From positions 1 through 64,000 of the forward strand of contig CANNCY010000005.1 in NCBI GenBank assembly GCA_947503335.1: a DNA stretch of 64,000 bases, given 5' to 3'. The position numbers were made by a program, and so were the translations under genes. Under the pieces are notes generated by a model. The model had not been told where the DNA came from. It did no database searches and saw only the letters and a program-made list of their open reading frames with translations. The DNA comes from an uncultured Pseudomonadales bacterium (lineage in GTDB: Bacteria; Pseudomonadota; Gammaproteobacteria; Pseudomonadales; CANNCY01). Below are positions 16,654 through 26,201 of the stretch, piece after piece (positions within the stretch are counted from its first letter, which is position 1; every line of letters starts with the position of its first letter).

Positions 16654-17289
16654 CTAGTTTGCTAACGATTTAGATGACATACCAATGACACGCTTAATGG
16701 CTTGAAGGTAATTAATGTTTTCAACACCCTCTAGGCCGACATCAGCCATCGTCTTTTTGATATCATCTAACTCTGTTGATTCACTGTTAATCGATTGAAT
16801 TTTTGCGCCGTTAACCAAGACATTAGCCACTTCGCACAGCGTATCGTTAACCATGTACCCAAAACGCTGTTTATGGATCTTGACCGCTTGTAAGTCAGGG
16901 TGAGCATCGATTAGGGCAATAAACTCATCAAAACTATATTCAGACTGATCAAGTGATGGCATGTCTACCATAAATGCAGGAAAGATCTCGTTCTCTAGTT
17001 GCTCTTTAGAAACAGGGAACTCTGCTTTTAATTTCGGATCCCATTGCTCTAATCCATCTACCGTTTGAACATAGGTTTTTACATCCATCTTGCCATCACG
17101 AATCTTCGTGTTGTTCTGATCATTGGTTCGCGACATGATATAAATTTCATCACTGTGGCGTTCCCACACCTTCTCAGGAATTGGCACAGAAAGCCTAGCC
17201 ATCCGCTCTCCTTGAGCGGCGAAACTTTGCCCAAAACTTCTAAATTCAAATCTAGGCTTTGACTCTTGCCCTATCTCTAATCCAGCCAT
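16654..17289 (-). CDS. Divergent CYTH-like protein of 211 residues, copy 1
   Basis: A soluble protein with no signal peptide that I do not recognise as a named family. Several stretches look like a modified CYTH fold: PRFEFRSFG (12-20) where ExExK would be, KIRDGKMDVK (62-71) like the lRiR...ltlK strands, KIHKQRFGYMV (137-147), CEVANVLVNG (152-161) and a final INYLQAIKRVIG resembling the CYTH 'nvSY..' end. It heads the operon with a GAGGG site before ATG and always precedes the cytoplasmic triphosphatase. The second copy at 28.9 kb has exactly the same length and is about three quarters identical by eye, with very conserved blocks. Function unknown; a partner or second enzyme of the triphosphatase is the likely guess. 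Confidence 0.72.
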   Translation of the reverse strand: MAGLEIGQESKPRFEFRSFGQSFAAQGERMARLSVPIPEKVWERHSDEIYIMSRTNDQNNTKIRDGKMDVKTYVQTVDGLEQWDPKLKAEFPVSKEQLENEIFPAFMVDMPSLDQSEYSFDEFIALIDAHPDLQAVKIHKQRFGYMVNDTLCEVANVLVNGAKIQSINSESTELDDIKKTMADVGLEGVENINYLQAIKRVIGMSSKSLAN

Positions 17290-17401
17290 ACTTATGCCCT
17301 CTCAATATTGCCATCCATAAACTCGAGATTGATCTACACTCAAGTCAATAACCCAAGCATAGACGTAGATAGGAATATCGCTTTCGTAAAAAGGTGGAAT
17401 A

Positions 17402-19000
17402 ATGGCATCTGAGAAGCATCTCAAAGAACTGGACATGAGCCAGTACAAGATGGAGAACCTACCGGTTCGCGAAAAAATGCACTTTGAAAAGGTAATGGCA
17501 AAGTATGGTTTTTTCGTTGCAGCAATCGTCTTTATTAGCCTATTGATGATGGACATGCCCCACTTCATTGCTAATGCTGATGTGACCGAAGTCGGTAAGG
17601 CGGCTAAAGGTCACATCGAAGCCTTTGGGGTAGAAGCCTATCGGTGGCATGTGCAGGCGATGCTCGCCGTCTTCTGCATGGCACTCGTTCTTTGGATTTC
17701 TGAGGCGATTCCAAACTACCTCGCATCACTAATCGTCATTATATCGATGGTGCTGATAGGTATTCTTCCTGAGCGTGTCGCCTACGCTCAGCTTGGCCAC
17801 CCAATTATGTGGCTCAACATATTGTCATTCATTCTGGCGTCGATGCTGGTAGCGACTGGTTCGATTAAACGTTTCGCCTTATGGTTTATCTGCAAATTTG
17901 GCAAGAGCGCAACGCCCATCTTCTTTAGTTTCATGGCCATCAATATGGTGATGTCGGCATTCATTTCGGCCACTACCGCTAAAGCCGCTATTTTGATGCC
18001 CATATTCATGGTTATCGCCGCCGTCTATGGGGCTAGACCTGGCACTGGGCGCAACAATTTTGGTCGCAGTATCGTGTTGCAAAACCTTCTTCAGATCAAC
18101 TTATGCGCTGGTGCTTTTGTGACTGGCTCAGGCGCTAACTTGCTAGCTGCAAGTCTTATCGCGGGTGCAATTGGTGCCCCTTTCTTCTTTGCCGATTGGA
18201 TGATAGTGGCATTTCCGATCGTAGTGTTCATGATTGTCACTGGGTGGTGGATCGCGTCTAGAATTTATTTCCCACTCGCCCCTGAAGAGAAGCTACCTCA
18301 GGTAGAGGGCGGCATGGAAAAGCTGAAAGAAGAATTAGAAAGCCTTGGCCCGATCAATGCTCGTGAGATTAGAGGCTTAGTGATCTTTACCCTCATTCTG
18401 TTTTTCTGGGCAACTGATAAATATCATGGTGTTAGTGCAACCGCTGTTGCCTTCATTGGCGCGATCGTTGCGCTATTTCCACGCATCGGTGTAGTTACCT
18501 GGAACGAAGTCGATATTCCTTGGCATCTGCTACTGTTCTCGGCGGGCGCTTATACGCTTGGGGCAGGATTCAAAGAAACTGACCTACCGTCACTTGCAGT
18601 AGACGCTAGCTTCTCTGCCATAGGCTTAACTGATCAAACTCCGTTCTGGGTGTTTTACGTGATATTAACCGGTGCAATGCTACTCAGTTCGATAGTCAAC
18701 CAGTCGAAAACCATGCGAACGATGCTGTTTGTACCTATCGCTATCGGTGTTGCTCAGCAGTTTAACTTCCCGATTATGAGTCTCGCTTTACCTGTAGCTC
18801 TACTTATCGAACACGTGTATGTACTGCCCTTTAACTCAAAGCCCGCCCTACTTTTATACTCGACAGATCAATACTCGTTGTCTGACTCATTTAAGTTTGG
18901 TTTCACGATGCTAATGATCGGCTGGGTGGTGAGTATCGTCATGGGCGAGACCTGGTTTAGATTCTTAGGCTACACCCCTAACGGGCTATTCGGCCATTAG
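17402..19000 (+). CDS. DASS/SLC13-family anion transporter
   Basis: A 532-residue inner-membrane protein with about 11-12 hydrophobic helices and an extra soluble N-terminal leader of some 35 residues. The architecture and segments such as WISEAIPNYLASLIVIISMVLIGILP and GAGFKETDL fit divalent anion:Na+ symporters (dicarboxylate, sulfate, sometimes phosphate). The two SNT substrate/sodium motifs are changed: AFISATTAKAA for the first and VNQSKTMRT for the second, so ion coupling or substrate may differ. It reads divergently from the CYTH operon across 112 bases and is followed by the nrfA remnant. The start has an AAGGTGG site. Confidence 0.82.
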   Translation: MASEKHLKELDMSQYKMENLPVREKMHFEKVMAKYGFFVAAIVFISLLMMDMPHFIANADVTEVGKAAKGHIEAFGVEAYRWHVQAMLAVFCMALVLWISEAIPNYLASLIVIISMVLIGILPERVAYAQLGHPIMWLNILSFILASMLVATGSIKRFALWFICKFGKSATPIFFSFMAINMVMSAFISATTAKAAILMPIFMVIAAVYGARPGTGRNNFGRSIVLQNLLQINLCAGAFVTGSGANLLAASLIAGAIGAPFFFADWMIVAFPIVVFMIVTGWWIASRIYFPLAPEEKLPQVEGGMEKLKEELESLGPINAREIRGLVIFTLILFFWATDKYHGVSATAVAFIGAIVALFPRIGVVTWNEVDIPWHLLLFSAGAYTLGAGFKETDLPSLAVDASFSAIGLTDQTPFWVFYVILTGAMLLSSIVNQSKTMRTMLFVPIAIGVAQQFNFPIMSLALPVALLIEHVYVLPFNSKPALLLYSTDQYSLSDSFKFGFTMLMIGWVVSIVMGETWFRFLGYTPNGLFGH

Positions 19001-19020
19001 ATATAAAACTGGAGCTACCC

Positions 19021-20939
19021 ATGACATTTAAGCAATCGATAGCGATTAGAGCTGCTCTATTGGCGGGTTTGGCAATGCATACAGCCTCGATGGCTGATGA
19101 TTCAAAGTAAGCTAAAGACAGAAAAGACAGCAATCCCGACATGCGCATTTGGAGTGCCGAGGACCCTCGGTATCTTGAAATGTATATGCAAATGAAAGAC
19201 ATGACCAAGCCTACTGAGTAGGGTGGTAATGTTCCTTACAGTAAATTGATTCGGTTTCCACAATTGACTGAATTATGGGCCGGATATGCATTTGCCGTCG
19301 ACTTCAACGAAGAACGTGGCCATTACTATAGCCAGATAGATCAGCTTGAAACCAAACGAAATGACAAGGCTTATTTGAACGCCCATGGTTTTGCCAAATT
19401 CAATGGCCAACCGGGCGCTTGCATGAATTGTCATAGCGGCTGGACCCCACAATTGGTAAGAAACATGGGGTGGGCTGGATTCAACAGCACCCCGTATTGG
19501 GACATAGTAAAAACCCTTGAAAGTAAGCACGGTAAAGGAATCCACGGGTCGGAGATGGGTAAGACTGCCATCGCCCTAGTGATATGCAGTTGCGCGTAAC
19601 TCGCCCAGCCTATATCAACGCAATGGTGCAGCGTGGGTACAAAGCTGACGAGAGCTTTGGACTAAAGGCATCGCAAAATGAAATGCGCAATCATGTTTGC
19701 CAGCAGTGTCACGTCGAGTATTACTTTAGGGGTAAAGACAAACTGCTAACCTACCCATGGACTGAATGGCCAAAAAATCGCCCGCTTAAATTTGAGATGA
19801 TTGAAGCCTATTACGATCGAACACAGAAAGACGGTAGCTTTAAAGCTGACTGGCGCCACAAAACAACGGGCGCGCCCATGATTAAGATTCAACACCCCGA
19901 AGCCGAATTAACGTCTAGTGGGCGCCATACTCGAATAGGCGTCACCTGCGCTGACTGCCATATGCCTAAGGTCAAAATGGGTTCAGACCTGCTGACAGAC
20001 CACAATCTAGATTCGCCCTTAAATGATCTTAATTCATGCAGTTCTTGCCATAAGAAAGAAAGTGCTGCACAACTTAGAAAGATGGTGTCAGACGTTCAAC
20101 GACATACCTATTCTGAACTAAGCAAAGCAGAATATGCAATTCTGGCGCTGATTGGCGATATCAAAGAAGTACGTGAGGGTCTTGAAAATGACCACGGCCT
20201 TAATCCCGACGAGATCGATAAAGTGCTAAACAAGGTACTTGATGGCCACCGGCGAGCAAGCATGCGTTGGGACTTTGTGGGTGCCGAAAACTCTGCGGGA
20301 ATGCATAGCCCTAGAGAAGCATGGCGAATACTAAAAGACGCCCAGCAAATCGCCAGAAAATCTCAAAAGCAATTAAAGAAAATTGCTGATGATCGCGGTG
20401 TCGAGCTGGTATTGACCGGGCAAGGGGCTATTCCGGCCGCTCCCGAACAGATACATCCCGGCAACATAGTTGGCTCAATGCCGCCTGACATGACTATCGG
20501 TGCCCTAGTGCTAATGGCTTACGATCAGTACTTTGGCTCGAAACGAGCGCTGGCTTGGCATCAGTCGATGGGCATGTTGGTATTTTTCTTGTACTTTGGT
20601 CGCATCGTTTTAATGGCTTGGTTCGGTAAGCCCGAAGCACTAGGCACACGATTTGAAAAATTTCTCGCTCACATGGCGCACTTGGCACTGTATAGTATTT
20701 TGCTACTAATGCCTCTTACTGGATTACTTGCAAACCTAGCGCGATCACGTGATACCGATTTCTTTGGCTTGTTCACCATAGCTGGCTTTGACCAGAGAAA
20801 TATGCAGCTATACCAGATGGCCATTGACGCCCATTCTTGGCTAGAAATAGTTTGCTATCTGTTGCTTGCCGCGCACGTTGGCGCTGCACTCTGGCACCAC
20901 TTTGTACTAAAAGACGATACCATGAAACGTATGTGGTGA
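19021..20939 (+). pseudogene. nrfA: Decayed nrfA (cytochrome c nitrite reductase) fused to a cytochrome b561-like domain
   Basis: The ATG at 19021 opens a signal peptide, then an in-frame TAA (19108) and TAG (19219) interrupt the frame, and the frame shifts near 19560. Joined together, the pieces form a pentaheme NrfA: CMNCH, a broken second site of which only DCH remains, CQQCHVEYYF, CADCHMP and CSSCH, with WAGYAFAVDFN, LRVTRPAY and APMIKIQHPE. NrfA reduces nitrite to ammonium in the periplasm. The last 150 residues add four membrane helices with cytochrome b561 histidine features (LAWHQSMGM, HMAHLALYSI, AHVGAALWHH). The deletion lies within the second heme motif, so this is real decay rather than only a reading error. 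Confidence 0.85.
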
Positions 20940-20981
20940 CGCGGTTTTTACATCTAATGGTAGGTGCCTTACACTAAGCGT

Positions 20982-21785
20982 ATGCTTACTCGCCTTATAC
21001 AGTTTCTTATTTTTTCAGTCTCGGCTAGCCAATTTACGGTTGCGGCCGAACTCGCTCAATATACCGTTGTCGAACGATTCTCGCATGATTCATCACGCTA
21101 CACCCAAGGCCTATACTGGCACGAAGATATCGTTCTCGAATCGTCGGGAGGGTATGGCACATCAAGCATAACGTTCAGTAATAGCCAAGAACAAAGCCAA
21201 TTTGTATTCAGCGATGATATGAAACGGGGTCGCTACGTATTTGCGGAGGGCGCCACACTATTTGATGAAAATATCTATGTATTAACCTGGAAGAACCAAA
21301 TCATGTTTCAGTTTTCTCAAACGCTCAAGCTTGAGAAAGCACACCGCCTATTGGGCGAGTGGTGGGGTTTAACACATGATGACGATGGCCTTATCGCCTC
21401 AAATGGATCTGATCAGTTAGCCTTTATTAATGTCGATGGCTCTAAGCCCGAAATCGTCAAATACTTAAGGGTAACCGACACCAACAAGCAATGGGCACAA
21501 ATAAACGAATTAGAAAAGGTAGGCGACCTTATCTTAGCCAATATCTGGCAAACCAACACCATCATCGCAATCGACTATGCGAGCGGTAAGGTTCTATGGC
21601 AACTAGACCTTAGCGCCTTAGCGCAGCAAGAACCCAACTATAACAATTACGATAACGTGCTGAACGGTATCGCTTTTGACCACAAAAACGGGCACTTAAT
21701 CGTGACGGGTAAACGCTGGCAAAACCAGTTTAGACTAAACGTGCCCAAACTTAATCAATCGCTCGATGCCTCGCCCAACCTGTAA
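20982..21785 (+). CDS. Glutaminyl-peptide cyclotransferase (plant/bacterial type)
   Basis: A secreted protein of 267 residues from the ATG at 20982 (a GTG six codons upstream is also open). The signal peptide LTRLIQFLIFSVSASQFTVAA is followed by the five-bladed propeller of PF05096 glutamine cyclotransferases: RFSHDSSRYTQGLYW, LESSGGYGTSSI, FAEGATLF, LTWKNQ, GEWWGLTHDDDGLIASNGSDQL, INELEKVGDLILANIWQT and NVLNGIAFD. The enzyme converts N-terminal glutamine to pyroglutamate on exported peptides. It overlaps tapT by 20 bases. Confidence 0.9.
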   Translation: MLTRLIQFLIFSVSASQFTVAAELAQYTVVERFSHDSSRYTQGLYWHEDIVLESSGGYGTSSITFSNSQEQSQFVFSDDMKRGRYVFAEGATLFDENIYVLTWKNQIMFQFSQTLKLEKAHRLLGEWWGLTHDDDGLIASNGSDQLAFINVDGSKPEIVKYLRVTDTNKQWAQINELEKVGDLILANIWQTNTIIAIDYASGKVLWQLDLSALAQQEPNYNNYDNVLNGIAFDHKNGHLIVTGKRWQNQFRLNVPKLNQSLDASPNL

Positions 21786-22335
21786 CAGCTGCCTACGCCC
21801 TGCTTCGCGTTGCTGGTGCGATTTAGTTGAGCAGATCGACAGTGGTTTACCCGTTTGGATCATTCAGCACAACGACGAGCGTGGCCACGCAAAGAATACA
21901 GGCTTATTAGTCAGTCGATGCCTAAGTAAAGCTAGCCTGATGACAGAAGCACAAATGGGCGAGCTAAAATCTCGGCTAGGACCCAATCCAGTACTGCTAT
22001 ACCCCCAACTAGGCGATCAATCGACACCTGCCGTTGGTTCTGATGCGAGCACGATATCTGATCTAATTATTATCGATGCATCGTGGCGTAAGGCTCGCAA
22101 GATGGTGTTATCGACCCCATGGTTGCAAGAGCTTCGCCGGCTTAGCCTAGACCAGCCTAGCACTGCACCCAATCAAGTGCGATCAAGCACCGTAGAAGGT
22201 GCCCGCAGTACCTATGTCGCCGCCATTGAAGCACTACATCAACTACAGCAATTACAAGTACCGCTTGAACAGGCTCTGAGGCCATATCGGCACTGGCAAC
22301 AGCGCATTATTAACGACCAACGCCCACCTAGCTAG
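21766..22335 (+). CDS. tapT: tRNA-uridine aminocarboxypropyltransferase (DTW domain)
   Basis: A 189-residue cytoplasmic enzyme that transfers the aminocarboxypropyl group of SAM to U47 of tRNA (acp3U). The N-terminal cysteine cluster CNSCLRPASRCWC is typical of the YfiP/TapT family. The defining DTW motif appears as DASWRKARKM, and STVEGA follows. It begins inside the end of the glutaminyl cyclase gene, in another frame, and is probably co-transcribed with it. Confidence 0.88.
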   Translation: MPRPTCNSCLRPASRCWCDLVEQIDSGLPVWIIQHNDERGHAKNTGLLVSRCLSKASLMTEAQMGELKSRLGPNPVLLYPQLGDQSTPAVGSDASTISDLIIIDASWRKARKMVLSTPWLQELRRLSLDQPSTAPNQVRSSTVEGARSTYVAAIEALHQLQQLQVPLEQALRPYRHWQQRIINDQRPPS

Positions 22336-22387
22336 CTTTTACCGCTATAATCGCTAGCTCTAATATGACAACAAAGCCGAGAATTAC

Positions 22388-25288
22388 ATGTCATTTACTC
22401 TGGTTAGCGAAAAGACCATTGATTCATTAAATGTAACCCTAGAAGAATACGTGCACGACAAGACCGGTGCACAACACATTCACGTACAGGCAGACAACAA
22501 CGAAAACGTATTTTTAGTGGCCTTACGTACTGTTCCTGATGATTCGACAGGCGTCGCCCATATTCTTGAGCACACCGCACTATGTGGCAGCGAAAAGTAC
22601 CCCGTACGCGACCCATTCTTTATGATGATTCGTCGCTCGCTAAACACCTTTATGAACGCATTTACTAGCTCAGACTGGACAGCCTACCCCTTTGCTAGCC
22701 AAAACCGTAAAGACTTTCAAAATCTACTAGAAGTTTATCTTGATGCAGTCTTCTTCTCTCGTCTCGACGAGCTCGACTTTAAACAAGAAGGCCACCGTTT
22801 AGAATTCGCTGAAGCGAGCAACCCTGACTCAGATCTCGAGTATAAGGGCGTTGTATTTAACGAAATGAAGGGCGCGATGAGCTCGGTACCTTCACAGCTT
22901 TGGCAAACGCTTAGTAGCTATCTTTTCAATGACACCACCTACCACTATAACAGTGGCGGCGAGCCAGAAGCGATTCCAGACTTAACCTACGAGCAGTTGG
23001 TAGCGTTTTACAAAGAGCACTATCACCCAAGCAACGCGATCTTTATGACGTTTGGCGACATCACTGCCGCCGAACATCAGTCTCAATTTGAGTCGCTAGC
23101 ACTGAATCGATTTGAAAAGTCTGACAAGATAATCGGCGTTAAAAACGCTCGACGCCAGTACGCGCCTAAACGCGTTGAAGAAGCCTATCCATTTGACGGT
23201 GAGAACGCTGATAAAGCAACCCATGTTGTACTTGGCTGGTTACTTGATGAATCAATTGATCTAGATCGCAATCTTGAAATGCAGCTAATCTCTAGCCTAT
23301 TACTAGACAACGCTAGTAGCCCTCTACTACAGGCCCTTGAAACAACCAAACTTGCTAATTCGCCATCACCTTTATGTGGCCTTGATGATAGCCAGAAAGA
23401 AATGAGCTTTGTAGCCGGTGTTGAGGGCGCCACCCGCGACGACGCTGACGCAATCGAAAAGCTAATTATCGATACGCTTCAAGGCGTAGTAGACAACGGG
23501 CTAGATGAGTCTGTTGTAGAAGCTAGTCTTCATCAATTAGAGCTACAGCAGCGCGAGGTTGGCGGTGACGGGTTCCCTTATGGTCTGCAGATTGTTATGG
23601 CTGCGCTATCGGGAGCAACGCACCGTGGCGACCCTAGCGCAATGCTTAATCTAGATCACGCACTAGAAAGCCTGCGTGAAAAGGTTAAGGACTCTGGGTT
23701 TATCGGCGAAGTAATCAAACGCAATTTGATCGATAACCCACATCGTGTTCGACTAAGCTTAACGCCTGACGCAGAACTGGCACAGCGTAAAATCGATGCA
23801 GAGAAAGCAAAACTCGCCCAAATTAAAGCGGGCCTTAGCGACGACGAAAAAGCACAAATCGTAGACTTAGCGGCTGAATTGCAAGCGCGCCAAAATGAAA
23901 CCCCTGACGCATCACTACTGCCAAAGGTAGGTGTAGCCGATGTACCACCTGAACTGTTTGTTCCATCAAGTAGCAGCAGTCAACATCATGGGCAACCCTT
24001 GGCCATATATGATGCGGGCACCAACGGGCTAAGCTATTTACAGATTACCCATTCGCTACCTAAATTAAGCGAGCGTCAATTTAAGGTTCTAAACTATTAC
24101 ACGCACTTTGTTACAGAACTAGGCTATGGCGAGTTTGACTATCTTCAAACTCAGGCGCAACAAGCCGCCGTGTGCGGTAGCTACAGCGCCTTTGCCAGCT
24201 TTAGATCAAGTAAACAAGGTGCCGATCATCCTTTTGGATTTGTTAGCTATTCAATCAAAGCGCTAAATAACAAATTAGAAGCTGCAGCAAGTCTGATGGC
24301 AGACAGCCTAGCTAATATTCGTTTTAACGAGCATGACCGCATAAAAGAGGTGATCTCGCAAATTAAAGCGCGTAAAGAGCAATCAGTAGTAGGCAGTGGT
24401 CACAGCTTAGCGATGAACGCTGCATCACAAAGTATGAGTACACTTGCCGCCATGCAATTCGCAGGAAACGGCCTTGGCGCAATCCAATTCATCAAAGAGC
24501 TAGACGAGGCGCTTCAAGATGACGATAAGCTTGCAGATTTTGCAAATGAACTTAACGATTTGCACGTATTACTAACTAGCCAGCCTCGTAACTTCTGTTT
24601 AATTGCTGAGCCTCAACATATCGATGAGATGCATAAGGCTTGGGGTGAATTATGGGCCTCAGCTGCGTCAAATCAAGCAGAAAACGGCAGCCCTGAAGTA
24701 TCTCCAAACTCAGCCCAAGATCAATTTTGGGTCACCCAAGCACAGGTAAACTACTGTGCATCAGCCTACCCTACTGTAACGCTTGATCATGCCGACGCGG
24801 CACCCTTAACGGTATTAGGAGGCGTACTACGCAATGGTTTCTTACATCGAGCCATTCGTGAACAGGGCGGTGCCTATGGTGGCGGCGCTACCCAAGACTC
24901 TGCGGTGGGTGCGTTTAAGTTTTACTCTTATCGAGATCCTCGACTAGAAGACACCTTCAACGATTTTGAATCGTCAATCGATTGGTTGCTGCAGCATGAT
25001 CTAAGTTTTGACGAAATTGAAGAATCAATTCTTGGCGTAATCAGTTCGATGGATAAACCAGGCTCGCCTGCGGGCGAAGCAAAGGGGCACTACTTTAACG
25101 AAATGTTCGGCCGCGACCTTGCACTACGTACGCAATTTAGAGAACGCGTGCTTGCTACAACAGCGAACGACATCAAGCGAGTATGCCAGCAGTATCTAAA
25201 AGACGGTAATGCAACTAAAGCAGTCGTTAGTAACGAAGCTGCGCTGGCCTCGGCCGAGGCGTTGAATATGGAAGCTATTAAGCTTTAA
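22388..25288 (+). CDS. M16C insulinase-family metallopeptidase (PreP-like)
   Basis: A 966-residue peptidase of the presequence-protease type that degrades unfolded peptides inside a closed chamber. The inverted zinc motif HxxEH is HILEH (residues 58-62), followed by TALCGSEKYPVRDPFF and SLNTFMNAFTSSDWTAYPFAS. The distal glutamate lies in EYKGVVFNEMKGAMSS. The C-terminal half carries the second M16 pair with GGAYGGGA. There is no signal peptide, so it is cytoplasmic. It ends 20 bases before a strong bidirectional terminator. Confidence 0.93.
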   Translation: MSFTLVSEKTIDSLNVTLEEYVHDKTGAQHIHVQADNNENVFLVALRTVPDDSTGVAHILEHTALCGSEKYPVRDPFFMMIRRSLNTFMNAFTSSDWTAYPFASQNRKDFQNLLEVYLDAVFFSRLDELDFKQEGHRLEFAEASNPDSDLEYKGVVFNEMKGAMSSVPSQLWQTLSSYLFNDTTYHYNSGGEPEAIPDLTYEQLVAFYKEHYHPSNAIFMTFGDITAAEHQSQFESLALNRFEKSDKIIGVKNARRQYAPKRVEEAYPFDGENADKATHVVLGWLLDESIDLDRNLEMQLISSLLLDNASSPLLQALETTKLANSPSPLCGLDDSQKEMSFVAGVEGATRDDADAIEKLIIDTLQGVVDNGLDESVVEASLHQLELQQREVGGDGFPYGLQIVMAALSGATHRGDPSAMLNLDHALESLREKVKDSGFIGEVIKRNLIDNPHRVRLSLTPDAELAQRKIDAEKAKLAQIKAGLSDDEKAQIVDLAAELQARQNETPDASLLPKVGVADVPPELFVPSSSSSQHHGQPLAIYDAGTNGLSYLQITHSLPKLSERQFKVLNYYTHFVTELGYGEFDYLQTQAQQAAVCGSYSAFASFRSSKQGADHPFGFVSYSIKALNNKLEAAASLMADSLANIRFNEHDRIKEVISQIKARKEQSVVGSGHSLAMNAASQSMSTLAAMQFAGNGLGAIQFIKELDEALQDDDKLADFANELNDLHVLLTSQPRNFCLIAEPQHIDEMHKAWGELWASAASNQAENGSPEVSPNSAQDQFWVTQAQVNYCASAYPTVTLDHADAAPLTVLGGVLRNGFLHRAIREQGGAYGGGATQDSAVGAFKFYSYRDPRLEDTFNDFESSIDWLLQHDLSFDEIEESILGVISSMDKPGSPAGEAKGHYFNEMFGRDLALRTQFRERVLATTANDIKRVCQQYLKDGNATKAVVSNEAALASAEALNMEAIKL

Positions 25289-25305
25289 TTGCTCCCATAA
25301 AAAAG

Positions 25306-25334
25306 AAAAGCCCTTACAGATTCTGTAAGGGCTT
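25306..25334. terminator. Bidirectional Rho-independent terminator
   Basis: A long GC-rich stem AAAGCCCTTACAG/CTGTAAGGGCTTT around an ATT loop, with T-rich tails on both strands. It stops the PreP-like gene on the plus strand and the second secreted-CYTH transcript on the minus strand. Confidence 0.93.
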
Positions 25335-25355
25335 TTTTTATGGCGCTAATAAAAC

Positions 25356-26177
25356 TTAGAAACCTTTAGACAGTTTGAAAGTTGCACCAGTCTTTGAACC
25401 AACATGAGCACCTTCATCTAGGCCACGCTCTTTTACTTCAGCTTCTAGTACATCACGTAAGGCTTTTAGATGAGCCATCTGACCATCGGTACCTTTGAAT
25501 GAGAACTCAGAGAAGTAGATTCTTGGCTTGCGATAGAACGGTGTCCAAACCTGAAAATCGATTTCAGTTGAAGCGAAGCGCTTATCTTTACTAAATGCGG
25601 TCCACTCATGAGTACGCATTACTTCAGTCTGCTTAAAATCAGCTTTATGTGACTCATAAATATCCTTTAGCATTCCCCAAGTACGCTTGTCTTTTTTGAT
25701 CAAAGCAAATACTGCATCGATATCAACGTTTTTAACATCAATATCAGCGGGGCTATAGGGAACATCCCAGCTCACACTGTACGCGTTTCGGTCGCCGGTA
25801 ATATCAATCTCTGCCTTTCTATAGTTTTTCACATTACCAAAAGCTTCTGGATTGTCGCCACGTAGCTTGATAGTGATCTTCGACTTATTAGGCTTAGTAA
25901 CATGCTCACGAACGCGAATACTTAGCTCATTTTCTTTAAGAATGCGGTCTGGCGTATCAAGATAGGTAACTAGCTTGATTGATGTGCCGTCTTCAAAAGT
26001 TAAGAAATCGAACTGAGATTTAAAATCGTTGTTCAGCGACTTGGTTGCATAAGGAAGCGCATCTGCAGTCGTGTTTACATGATACTCGATACTTGTAAAT
26101 GCTGATGGCGGTAGTGCCGCGGTAGTTGAGGCGCCGATTAAGGCGCCTACTACTGCGAGGCTTTTAAATAATTTCAT
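25356..26177 (-). CDS. Secreted CYTH-like domain protein, copy 2
   Basis: A 273-residue paralogue of the protein at 10.5 kb, very similar along its whole length. The signal peptide is MKLFKSLAVVGALIGASTTAA. The tunnel strands are conserved: YLDTPDRILKENELSIRVRE, KITIKLRG, KAEIDITG, EIDFQVWTPFYRKPRIYFSEFSFKG. The ExExK position is again only SIEYHV. The ATG at 26177 follows GAGGAG at good spacing; an upstream start would place it before the ribosome site. It is 24 bases after the paralogous porin, so porin and secreted CYTH are inherited as a unit. Confidence 0.72.
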   Translation of the reverse strand: MKLFKSLAVVGALIGASTTAALPPSAFTSIEYHVNTTADALPYATKSLNNDFKSQFDFLTFEDGTSIKLVTYLDTPDRILKENELSIRVREHVTKPNKSKITIKLRGDNPEAFGNVKNYRKAEIDITGDRNAYSVSWDVPYSPADIDVKNVDIDAVFALIKKDKRTWGMLKDIYESHKADFKQTEVMRTHEWTAFSKDKRFASTEIDFQVWTPFYRKPRIYFSEFSFKGTDGQMAHLKALRDVLEAEVKERGLDEGAHVGSKTGATFKLSKGF

Positions 26178-26201
26178 CTCTAAACTCCTCACTTATATCA
26201 A

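Noticed and set aside
17290-17401. Pho box in the divergent gap between the CYTH operon and the DASS transporter
   Set aside because: I could not find two CTGTCA-like repeats at the right spacing in these 112 bases.
19021-20939. Readthrough or recoding (selenocysteine, pyrrolysine) as an explanation for the stops in nrfA
   Set aside because: TAA and TAG stops plus a frameshift that removes a heme cysteine are not compatible with recoding; decay is simpler.
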